Assembly: GCA_963721115.1 (NCBI GenBank)
Contig: CAVRIA010000021.1
Coordinates: forward strand, 248,001 to 312,000
Direction: 5' to 3'
Length of the DNA: 64,000 nt
Origin: CAVRIA01 sp963721115
GTDB taxonomy: Bacteria; Desulfobacterota; Binatia; HRBIN30; CADEER01
Part shown: positions 56,806 through 64,000 of the stretch, one piece after another
How the letters are laid out: each line of letters starts with the position of its first letter
Numbering within the stretch: the first letter of the stretch is position 1
Made by a program: the position numbers and the translations under genes
The notes under the pieces: model-generated
Seen by the model: the letters and a program-made list of their open reading frames with translations, nothing else
Databases searched by the model: none
Told to the model about the DNA's origin: nothing

Positions 56806-57581
56806 TGCGCGACGTGTTCGAGATGTGGGGGAACACGCGTATGGTCGTGCTGACGGCCATGACGGCGTCGCTCTACGCGGCGATCCTGATTCCCTTCAAG
56901 GTGCTGCCGCTGATTCCAGGCGTGACCGAGTTCCGCCCGGCCAACGCGGTGCCGGTGGTGTGCTCCTTTCTGTTCGGTCCGGCCGCCGCCTGGGGAGCGG
57001 CGATCGGCAACGTCATCGGCGACTTCTTCGGGGGCATAGGCCCCGGCGACCTCTTCGGCTTCGCCGGCAATTTTCTGTACGGCCTCATTCCCTACAAGGT
57101 CTGGCGCGCGCTGACCGACGCCGATCCGGTGCCGCGCTCGGCAACGACCTGGCTCGCCTTTCTCGGCGCGGTCGGCCTCGCCGCCGCCGCCTGCGCCCTC
57201 ACCATCGGTTGGGGGCTCAACCTGCTCGGCTTCGTGCCGTTCGCGGTTCTCGGCAACATCATCCTGATCAACAACTTCGCCGTCGCCGCCGTGCTGTCGC
57301 CCCTGCTGCTCGCCGCCCTCTATCCGCGTGTCAAGACGGCGGGCCTGCGTTACGACGACATCATGACGCCACCGCGCCGCCGTCGCCGGACGCGCTGGCT
57401 CGGTCTGTTTCTGATCGTCGTGGCCACGGTGGGCGGCCTGAGCGCCGGCAACCTGATCTCGACCGGCCGCCTCGTCCTGCCGGCGCTGACCGCCGATCCG
57501 CCGGGGACCCGCGCCGCCGCGGTGGGCGTCGGCCTCAGTCCCGCCATGCTGCTGCTGCTGATCGGTGTGGCGCTGCTCTGA
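56805..57581 (+). CDS. ECF transporter substrate-binding (S) component, second system
   Basis: 258 residues from the ATG at 56805 (TGATG overlap with the glycosyltransferase). Hydrophobic helices with S-component style loops: VLTAMTASLYAAILIPFKVL, FRPANAVPVVCSFLFGP, IGNVIGDFFGGIGPGDLFGF. After the usual six helices there is a polar segment (PPRRRRRTRW) and two further helices, longer than typical S components (about 190 residues). The substrate is unknown; the family resembles unassigned ECF S-proteins near QueT/HtsT-type members, but this is a weak guess. Confidence 0.7.
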   Translation: MRDVFEMWGNTRMVVLTAMTASLYAAILIPFKVLPLIPGVTEFRPANAVPVVCSFLFGPAAAWGAAIGNVIGDFFGGIGPGDLFGFAGNFLYGLIPYKVWRALTDADPVPRSATTWLAFLGAVGLAAAACALTIGWGLNLLGFVPFAVLGNIILINNFAVAAVLSPLLLAALYPRVKTAGLRYDDIMTPPRRRRRTRWLGLFLIVVATVGGLSAGNLISTGRLVLPALTADPPGTRAAAVGVGLSPAMLLLLIGVALL

Positions 57582-57585
57582 GGCG

Positions 57586-59311
57586 ATGAGCGGGCGGGAA
57601 GAGGTCCTCGGCGACGGCGCTCCGGCGAGCGAGAGCGCCCCGATCGTTCGCCTGAGCGACGTCACCTTCACCTATCGAGGCGGCGAGATCCCGGCTCTGC
57701 GCGACGTGTCGTTCGCCGTCGAGCCGCGGCGAGATGGTGGTCGTCATGGGCGCCACGGGCGCCGGTAAGACGACGCTGGCGAAATGTCTGAGCGGCGTCG
57801 TGCCGAGCTTTCAGCGCGGCCTGTTGCGCGGGGCCGGGGAGATCGCCGGCCGGCCGCTCGGCGCGGCGGGAGTGGCGGACCTCGCCGGCGTGGTCGGTCT
57901 CGTCTCGCAGGACTTCGAGGCGCAGCTCTTCGCCACCAACGTGGCGCAGGAGATCGCGTTCGGCATGGAGCAGATGGGCGTGCCGCGTCCGGCGATGAGA
58001 GAGCAGCTGCAGGAAGCGCTGCGCATGGTCGGCCTGAGCGGCTTCGGGCATCGCGATCCGGCGACGCTCTCCGGCGGGGAGAAGCAGCGCCTCGCCATTG
58101 CCGCCGTTCTCGCCCTGCGGCCGCAGGTGCTGGTGTTCGACGAGCCGACCACCGATCTCGATCCGCTCGGGAAGCTGGAGATCTTCGACGTGCTGGCGAC
58201 GCTGCGCCGGCGCGGTCTGACCATCGTCCTGATCGAGCACGAGGTGGAGGCCGCCTCTCGTGCGGACCGTCTGGTTCTGATGTCGGAGGGACGCATCGTC
58301 GCCGACGACGGCCCGGAGCGGATTTTGCCGCGCGTCTCGCTGTTGGACGGCGTCGGCGTGCGTGCGGCCGACCTCGATCGCCTGCGCGAGATGCTCGGTC
58401 CGGGCGAGCGGCTGGCGTCGCTGGAGATGGCCGAGGCGGCGTTGCGGGGACGGGTGCGGGTGCCGGCGGCGGCGCCCGTTTCGACCCGGGAGGGGGAGGC
58501 GATCGTCTCCGTGCAGGAGATCTCCTATGCGTACGAGGGCGGAAGGACGGCGCTCGAGTCGGTATCGCTGACCGTTCGACGCGGCGACTTCCTCGCCCTG
58601 ATCGGCCAGAACGGCTCCGGCAAGACGACTCTGGCCAAGCAGCTGAACGGCCTGCTGCATCCGGCCGTCGGCAGCGTGCTCCTGCGGGGCAGGGACCTGC
58701 GCGATCTCACCCTCGAGCAGGTCGCCGCCGTGATCGGCTACGTCTTCCAGAACCCCGACCACCAGATCTTCTCGTCCAGCGTGCGCGACGAGATGGCGTT
58801 CGCCCTCGACAACTTCGGCGTCGACGCCTCGGAGCGCGAGCGCCGGTCGAGCGCCGCGCTCGAGGCCGTGGATCTGCCCGGCCTGGAGGAAGCCGATCCC
58901 TTCCTCCTCGGCAAGGGCCAACGCCAGCGTCTCGCCGTCGCCTCGCTGCTCGCTCTGCAGCCCGAGGTGTTGATCCTCGACGAGCCCACCACCGGCCTCG
59001 ACTATCGGGAGCAGCTGCGCATGATGGGGCTTCTGCGCCGCCTCCATCGCGACGGCATGACCGTGATCGTCATCACCCACAGCCCCTGGCTGGTGGCCGA
59101 GTACGCCGAGCGCGGCGTGCTGATGCGCGGCGGCCGGGTGATGTTCGACGGCTCCCTGCGCGACCTGTTCGCGCGCCAGCCCCTGCTCGAGAGCTGCCAC
59201 TTCCGGGTCCCCGACGTCACCCGCCTCGGGCAGCGCTTCGGATTCGTCCCCCTCTCTCTGCAGGAGCTCGACGAGCACCTCGCCCCACCGGTGCCCGGGG
59301 CGGAGACCTGA
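57586..59311 (+). CDS. ecfA: Fused double ECF ATPase, second system (one frame break)
   Basis: About 575 residues from the ATG at 57586, four bases past the S gene. Domain 1: GATGAGKTT, LVSQDFEAQLF, signature LSGGEKQR, VLVFDEPTTDLD. Domain 2: GQNGSGKTT, FQNPDHQIFSSS, VLILDEPTTGLD, with a degenerate signature (LGKGQRQR instead of LSGGQ). The frame changes near 57727 just before Walker A (FAVE/GEMVVVMG). Both ATPases drive the second ECF importer with the T component that follows 21 bases later. Confidence 0.8.
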
Positions 59312-59332
59312 GGGCGCATCGGCGCGATCGAA

Positions 59333-60118
59333 ATGGCCCTCTACCTCTATCTCGACCGCGGAACCTGGGTACACCGCCTGCACCCGGTGGTTCGCGTCGC
59401 CGCCATGCTGACGGTCTTCGTGTCGGCCTTCGCGGTCGAGCGGCCGATCGCGCACCTGCCGCTGATCGCGCTGCTCGGCGGATTGCTCCTCTGGACCGGC
59501 TCGCTGACGAACGTCTACCGGCTGCGCTACCTCTTCGTCGCCATCTTCGTGATGACCCTCCTGATCTGGACGTTCTTCTACGGACCCGACGGCGCTCCGC
59601 CGCTGCTCGCCGCGGGGCCGATCCTGGTCAGCCACACCGCGCCGTGGTTCGCCCTCGGCATGGCGATCAAGCTCGACGTCTTCCTGGCCTCGGGAATCCT
59701 CTTCCTTTCGGTCACCCGAATCGAGGAATTCGCCTACGCGCTGACCCGCCTCGGGCTGCCCTACAAGGTCGGGTTCACGATGACGATGGCATTTCGGCTG
59801 GTGCCGGTGTTCCTCGACGCGGCCGCCACGATCGTTCAAGCCCAGCGCTGCCGCGGTCTGGATTTCGACCGGGGCTGTCTCTGGGAGCGGCTGCGGCGCT
59901 ATACGCCGGTGATCGTGCCCGTCTTCATGGGAGGCCTGCGCCGCGCCGACAACATGGCAATGGCCCTCGAAGCGCGCGGCTTCCAGTCGCCGCGACCGCG
60001 CACCACGCTGCAGGCGTATCCGTTCGGCATCGCCGACGGGCTGGCCCTGACGACCCTGTTCTGCCTCGCCGCCGCCTACCTCGCCCTGTGGTGGAACGGC
60101 GCCCTGGGCGTGCGCTGA
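59333..60118 (+). CDS. ecfT: ECF transporter T component, second system
   Basis: 261 residues. Membrane helices (AAMLTVFVSAFAVERP, LFVAIFVMTLLIWTFF) and both coupling-helix motifs: AQRCRGLDFDRG near residue 170 and MALEARGFQSP near residue 215, the alanine-arginine signatures that dock the ATPase. It is the last gene of the GT-S-AA'-T operon. The two EcfT proteins in the window are clearly different, so two separate importers exist, not one duplicated recently. Confidence 0.85.
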   Translation: MALYLYLDRGTWVHRLHPVVRVAAMLTVFVSAFAVERPIAHLPLIALLGGLLLWTGSLTNVYRLRYLFVAIFVMTLLIWTFFYGPDGAPPLLAAGPILVSHTAPWFALGMAIKLDVFLASGILFLSVTRIEEFAYALTRLGLPYKVGFTMTMAFRLVPVFLDAAATIVQAQRCRGLDFDRGCLWERLRRYTPVIVPVFMGGLRRADNMAMALEARGFQSPRPRTTLQAYPFGIADGLALTTLFCLAAAYLALWWNGALGVR

Positions 60119-60151
60119 CGCTTACTGGCGCAAGCGCCGGTCACGGCTCGA

Positions 60152-60664
60152 TCAACGGGGTGGCACGGCGTCTTCGGCGGCCGCGCTCAGCCGTGCCGCC
60201 TCGGGCCGGTGCTCCGGAGCCGCGGGCGGGCACGCCACGGAGACCAGGTTGCCGTCTCGTCGGTAGATGAAGGGCTTGCCGGACATCGGGTCGATCGGCT
60301 CGACGGTCATGAAGTCCGGACGGAGCTCGGCCAGGGAGGAGGGCGGGGAGCCCTTCGCCTCCGTATAGTCGGCGACGGCTCGAGCGACGATCTGCATCCG
60401 CTCGATGCACGGATTCGACTGGGCCGGCGCGACGATCTCGGCGCGCGGCCGCGGCGGCAGCGCCGGTGCCCGGCTCGAATGGACCATGTAGAGCGGCGTC
60501 GCGACCGCCGCGATGCAGAAGAAGACGCCGCCGAGGATCCAATAGAGTGGCCCCCGCGTCGCCAGGCTCACCGTCTCGGAGAGGACGTTGACTCGCTCCT
60601 CCCGCATCTCCTCGACGAACTGTAGGGCGAGACGCTGCTTCTCCGCGGGCTTCAGGGGCTCCAT
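60152..60664 (-). CDS. Membrane protein with type II secretion GspG-like C-terminal domain
   Basis: 170 residues from the ATG at 60664 (MEPLKPAEKQRL); the ATG at 60688 is possible. One N-terminal membrane helix (LYWILGGVFFCIAAVATPL). The C-terminal part has IVARAVADYTEAKGSPPSSLAEL and DPMSGKPFIYRRDGN, a pattern found in major pseudopilins (GspG), but a prepilin cleavage motif is absent. So it may be a pseudopilin-like domain anchored as an ordinary membrane protein. No secretion genes lie beside it. Confidence 0.6.
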   Translation of the reverse strand: MEPLKPAEKQRLALQFVEEMREERVNVLSETVSLATRGPLYWILGGVFFCIAAVATPLYMVHSSRAPALPPRPRAEIVAPAQSNPCIERMQIVARAVADYTEAKGSPPSSLAELRPDFMTVEPIDPMSGKPFIYRRDGNLVSVACPPAAPEHRPEAARLSAAAEDAVPPR

Positions 60665-61022
60665 CCTGTCTGCGAACATGCAGGACATGTGCCAAGGAGA
60701 GACGGTTTCCTTATCGGATGCGGAGTGGGAAGAGCGGGGCGGCGAGTACGCGAGGCGCGAGTAACGGTCTGGAGGAAAGTGGCGGGCCGACGCCAGCCAC
60801 CCTTCAGCAGCGCAGGCAAAGGCAAAGGCGGGGATAAGGCAGGGATAAGGCGAGGCTCAGAGGAGAAGTCGGTGCAAGCCTCTCGCATGTCGCGGAATCT
60901 TCCTGTCGGGGGTTGGCCTTGATGCCGCTCCGGGCATGGTCTTTACTAATTGTTGGCGCCTCGGTGGTGGTGCAGTGCGCGAGGCCGGCATGCACACCGG
61001 GACGTTCGGCAGAGCAAGGTCG
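60665..61022. repeat. Intergenic region, 358 bp, with (AGGCNN)n repeat site E
   Basis: At 60812-60860 a run GCAGGCAAAGGCAAAGGC... then GGGATAAGGCAGGGATAAGG, CGAGGCTCAG resembles one arm of the hairpin repeats at 36015, 39653 and 50291, without a clear partner arm. The rest of the gap holds no gene I can support. An open reading frame covering 60936-61022 has a low-GC, non-coding-like codon pattern. Confidence 0.4.
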
Positions 61023-61730
61023 ATGTCCGAGCTGTTCAAGGAGGGGAAGGCGGACGATCTCGAAGGAGGTCAGGCGGTGGCGGAGGAGCGACGTCAGGCG
61101 GCACACTTCAAGGCTCTGCTGCAGGAGAAGGAGGTTCTGCTGCGCGAGGTGCACCATCGCGTGAAGAACAATCTGCAGATCATCTGTAGCCTCCTCAACC
61201 TGCAGGCGGCGTACATTCGCGACCCGGAGGCGCTGGCGATGTTCCAGGAGAGCCAAAACCGGGTCCGCCTGATGGCGTCGATTCACGACGCGCTCTATCG
61301 TTCGGACAACCTCTCGCAGCTCGACGCGGGGGAGTTCCTGCGCGACGTGACGGAGAACCTGCTCCGCGCCCACGGCGGAGGGGAGAAGGTCCGCGTCGAC
61401 GTGGGCGTCGACGGCGTGGCGATGTCGGTGGATCTCGCCGTGCCCTGCGGGCTCATCGTCAACGAGCTGGTGTCGGCCTCGTTGAAGCACGCTCTCGCCG
61501 CGGGGACCGCCGCCGTGATCCGGGTCGAGTTGCGCAGCTGCGGCGACGGGCAGTACACTCTCGAGGTGTCGGACGACGGTGAGCCCCTCTTCGGTGTGGA
61601 CTGGTGGCGCGGTGGCCACACCCTCGGCTGGCAGCTGGTCGACACGCTGACCAAGCAGCTCGCCGGCCGGCTCGAGGTGAGAGCCGAGGGCGGAGCGCGG
61701 TGCACGGTGACCTTCCCCGAACGGCGATGA
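61023..61730 (+). CDS. Sensor histidine kinase of the HisKA_2 type
   Basis: 235 residues from the ATG at 61023 (earlier ATGs at 60936 and 60990 are possible but that stretch has non-coding-like codon use). A coiled lead-in (EERRQAAHFKALLQEKEVLL) precedes the phosphorylation site EVHHRVKNNLQIICSLLNLQ (HisKA_2 H-box), then HATPase motifs (CGLIVNELVSASLKHAL N-box-like, VSDDGEPLFGVDW G1-like, GWQLVDTLTKQLAG). No membrane or sensor domain is present; it is likely cytoplasmic. Its stop overlaps the next gene by 4 bases (ATGA), so the two function together. Confidence 0.85.
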   Translation: MSELFKEGKADDLEGGQAVAEERRQAAHFKALLQEKEVLLREVHHRVKNNLQIICSLLNLQAAYIRDPEALAMFQESQNRVRLMASIHDALYRSDNLSQLDAGEFLRDVTENLLRAHGGGEKVRVDVGVDGVAMSVDLAVPCGLIVNELVSASLKHALAAGTAAVIRVELRSCGDGQYTLEVSDDGEPLFGVDWWRGGHTLGWQLVDTLTKQLAGRLEVRAEGGARCTVTFPERR

Positions 61731-64000
61731 ACGCCTCCATGGCCGGCGCCCGCATCCTGGTGGTCGAGGACGAGGGGATCACCGCGAAGGACATCGAGAG
61801 CCGACTGACACGCCTGGGCTACGAGGTGCCGGCGATTGCCCAGACGGGCGAGGAAGCGATCGAGAAGGCCGAGCAGGTTCGACCGGACCTCGTTCTCATG
61901 GACATTCAGCTGAAGGGGACGATGGACGGCGTGCAGGCGGCGCGGCAGCTTGCGGAGCGCTTCGGCCTGCCGGTGACCTATCTCACCGCCTTCGCCGACG
62001 ACGCGACGCTGGCGCGGGCGCAGAACACCGCGCCCTACGGGTACATCGTCAAGCCGTTCGGCGAGCGCGAGCTTCACGCCGCCATCCAGATGGCGCTCAC
62101 GCGCCATCGTCTGGAGCGGGCGGTCGAAGAGGGACAGCGCTGGCTGTCGACGATCCTCGGCGCGGTTCGCGACGGCATCATCGCCACGGATCGCGAAGGC
62201 GTCGTGCGTTTCATGAACCCCATTGCCGAGTCCCTGACCGGTTGGCATCAGGCCGAGGCGCTGGGCAAGGAGCTGGCGGCGGTTTTTCGCACCGCTCCGC
62301 TCGAGAACGCCGGAGAGGCGGTGCAGCCGACGCTGCACGAGGGAAAGTCCGATCGCGTACGCCTCCTGCGCCGGGGCGGAAAGGCGACGCCGATCGAGGT
62401 CAGCGCCGCGATGGCGCGCGACCACCTGGGAGAGATCGCCGGCTTCGTTTGGGCATTTCGCGACATCAGTGCTCGCCTGCGCGCCGAGGAGAAGCTGCGC
62501 GAGCGCGAGGTCCACTTCCGGTCTCTGATCGAGAACGCATCGGACATCATCGGCGTGTTCGACCCGGACGGAACCATCTATTACGCCAGTCCGTCGATCC
62601 AGCGGCAGATCGGCCGCGAGCCGGCCGATCTGCTCGGGACCAACGTCTTCGATCTCGTCCATCCCGAAGACGTGTCCGTGGCGATGAGCAAGCTGCGCGA
62701 GGCGGCGGGGGAGGCCGGCAAGGCGGTGATCGACGTGCGCGTGCAGAGTGCGGGCGGCGCGTGGCGCGTCTTCGAGGCGGTGGCCACCCGGCACGTGGAC
62801 GAAGACCTCGGGCCGCGCATCGTCGTCAACGCCCGCGACGTGACCGCGCGCAAGGAGGCGGAGGCGAAGCTCAAGGACGAGCTGGAGCTGACGGATGCCG
62901 TGGCCCGCGTCTCGCGCGAGCTGATCGGCGCCCTCGGATCTCCGACCCTTCTCGACCGCCTGTGTCGGGTCATGACTGAGGTGTTGCACTGCGACTTCAG
63001 CCACACGTGGATCAAGGACCCCGACGAGGAGGTCTTCCTCACCGTCGCCGGCCATGGCGATGCGTCCGAGCAGTGGGAGTCGATGCGCGCCCTCAAGGTT
63101 CCGGCGGCGGTCGTCTCCGGTCTGGCGGAGCGGCTGCAGGCCGAGGGGTTCGCCGAGGTCGTGATGAGTCGGCCGCAGGACCTCCTGCCGCCGGCCCTGC
63201 CGATCAAGTATGGGATCACGCTGGCGCTGTATGTCGCCCTGCGCCGCGGCGGCGATCTGGTCGGCATCCAGACGGCGGGCTATCGCGGCCGGGAGGAGCC
63301 CTTTTCCGCGCAGCAGCGGCGCATCGCCGAGGCCGTGGCGCAGATCGCTTCGCTGGCGCTGGCGCAGTCGCGCCTGATGGAGGAGATGGAGCGCACCAGC
63401 GCTCTCAAGTCGGACCTGATGGCGGTCCTGTCGCACGAGCTGCGCGCTCCGGTCGGGAACATCGCCGGCTTCGCGGACCTCTTTCTGAACGGCGAGTTCG
63501 GCGCCTTGACCTCCGAGCAGCGGTCTCACCTGGAGACGATGAAGGAGAGCGCCATCGGCATGCAGGAGCTGATCCGCGGCACGCTGGAGGTGAACCAGGT
63601 CGAGAGACGGCGGGTGTATCTCGATCTGCGCGAGATCCCGGTGGCGGACCTGATGGCGGAGATCGAGCGGGAGGTCCGCGATCTGCCCCGGCATTCGGGC
63701 GTGGCCGTGACGTGGGAGATCGCCCCCGATCTGCCGATGCTGACGACGGATCCGTTGAAGCTGAAGATCGCGCTCAAGAACCTGGTGGCGAACGCGTTGA
63801 AGTACACGCGCGAAGGCTCGGTCCGGGTCTCCGCCCGCGCCAGAGGAGACGGTCTGGAGGTCGAGGTTCGCGACACGGGCGTAGGTATTCCCGCGGAGGC
63901 GCAGGAGTACATCTTCGAGCCGTTCCGGCGGGTGCGGGAAGCGGCGGCGGCGGAGGATGGCGTCGGCTTGGGACTGTACATTGCCCGGCGCATGCTGGAG
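61727..64000 (+). CDS. Hybrid response regulator-PAS-GAF histidine kinase (C-terminus beyond window)
   Basis: At least 758 residues. Receiver domain (ILVVEDEGITAKDIES; phospho-Asp in LVLMDIQLKG; conserved Lys in GYIVKPFGE), PAS domain 1 (ILGAVRDGIIATDREGVV), PAS domain 2 (LIENASDIIGVFDPDGT), a GAF-like part, then a HisKA H-box SHELRAPVGNIAG (His near residue 571) and an HATPase beginning (LKNLVANALKYTREGS, VEVRDTGVGIPAEAQ), cut off by the window edge at LGLYIARRMLE. The unusual order, receiver first, fits a phosphorelay in which the HisKA_2 partner upstream phosphorylates the receiver. The ATG at 61727 overlaps the partner gene (ATGA). Confidence 0.85.
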   Translation, partial: MNASMAGARILVVEDEGITAKDIESRLTRLGYEVPAIAQTGEEAIEKAEQVRPDLVLMDIQLKGTMDGVQAARQLAERFGLPVTYLTAFADDATLARAQNTAPYGYIVKPFGERELHAAIQMALTRHRLERAVEEGQRWLSTILGAVRDGIIATDREGVVRFMNPIAESLTGWHQAEALGKELAAVFRTAPLENAGEAVQPTLHEGKSDRVRLLRRGGKATPIEVSAAMARDHLGEIAGFVWAFRDISARLRAEEKLREREVHFRSLIENASDIIGVFDPDGTIYYASPSIQRQIGREPADLLGTNVFDLVHPEDVSVAMSKLREAAGEAGKAVIDVRVQSAGGAWRVFEAVATRHVDEDLGPRIVVNARDVTARKEAEAKLKDELELTDAVARVSRELIGALGSPTLLDRLCRVMTEVLHCDFSHTWIKDPDEEVFLTVAGHGDASEQWESMRALKVPAAVVSGLAERLQAEGFAEVVMSRPQDLLPPALPIKYGITLALYVALRRGGDLVGIQTAGYRGREEPFSAQQRRIAEAVAQIASLALAQSRLMEEMERTSALKSDLMAVLSHELRAPVGNIAGFADLFLNGEFGALTSEQRSHLETMKESAIGMQELIRGTLEVNQVERRRVYLDLREIPVADLMAEIEREVRDLPRHSGVAVTWEIAPDLPMLTTDPLKLKIALKNLVANALKYTREGSVRVSARARGDGLEVEVRDTGVGIPAEAQEYIFEPFRRVREAAAAEDGVGLGLYIARRMLE

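Noticed and set aside
61295..63694. Minus-strand frame of nearly 800 codons opposite the hybrid kinase
   Set aside because: No family pattern; the plus strand has unmistakable receiver, PAS and kinase motifs.
1..64000. CRISPR arrays, rRNA or tRNA genes
   Set aside because: No regular direct repeats with spacers, no rRNA-like stretches, and no clear tRNA cloverleaf noticed by eye; a dedicated scan was not possible.

Overview
The window looks like chromosomal DNA from a GC-rich, diderm (Gram-negative) bacterium. TonB-dependent receptor, beta-barrel, lipoprotein and Tat/Sec signal features are all present. Two exported proteins end in a cysteine-flanked double 'GDC-NGDG...' calcium-loop module after a Thr/Pro linker. 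I associate that module with Candidatus Binatota/Desulfobacterota-like metagenome genomes, but this is inference, not a database result. There are no rRNA, tRNA, phage or CRISPR features.

Layout. 1-6.0 kb: a partial beta-helix exported protein (minus), an alpha/beta hydrolase with a membrane C-terminus, and a secreted metalloprotease/YVTN-propeller/dockerin-like protein. 6.1-15.8 kb: a secreted RHS/SpvB-type giant protein (about 2,300 residues) with a variable C-terminus, followed by a GTGA-overlapping exported propeller protein (candidate cognate immunity) and a lipoprotein. 15.8-23.4 kb (minus): a tight operon of PadR-HTH/periplasmic-binding-protein regulator, TiaS-N-like protein, fused EcfAA', EcfT, an S-component and a TonB receptor, with a perfect 12-bp inverted repeat just upstream of the first gene, and a lipoprotein gene downstream. 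23.5-30.7 kb: an outer-membrane barrel and a caspase-like exported protein, divergent from a sigma factor, an SH3 anti-sigma factor and a PPC/dockerin-like exported protein. 30.8-43 kb: housekeeping and signalling genes (GNAT, ClC channel, RlmD-type methylase, Tat ferredoxin aldo/keto reductase, zinc-ribbon adenylate cyclase-ATPase-TPR, DegT aminotransferase, MaoC hydratase, ICMT-like methylase, CPBP protease). 43.3-43.9 kb: an attC-like hairpin and an amidohydrolase fragment. 43.9-49 kb (minus): a YbhGFSR-like drug/lipid exporter. 49.3-54 kb: small exported proteins, alcohol dehydrogenase, SnoaL-like protein, SDR, a 155-bp palindromic element and AroD. 54-60 kb: a PMT-type glycosyltransferase overlapping a second complete ECF transporter (S, AA', T). 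60-64 kb: a pseudopilin-like protein and a HisKA_2 kinase overlapping a response-regulator/PAS/histidine-kinase hybrid that runs off the edge.

About twenty otherwise convincing genes are split by single-base frame changes, at least two of them in five-base G/C runs. This looks like indel error in the assembly rather than mass gene decay; CDS coordinates below span the inferred intact gene and say where the frame breaks. Intergenic spaces carry a recurring family of hairpins built from degenerate (A/G)GGCNN units. The most novel-looking parts are the ECF/TonB/PadR-PBP locus, the RHS toxin-propeller pair, the caspase/split-sigma divergent locus and the repeat families.
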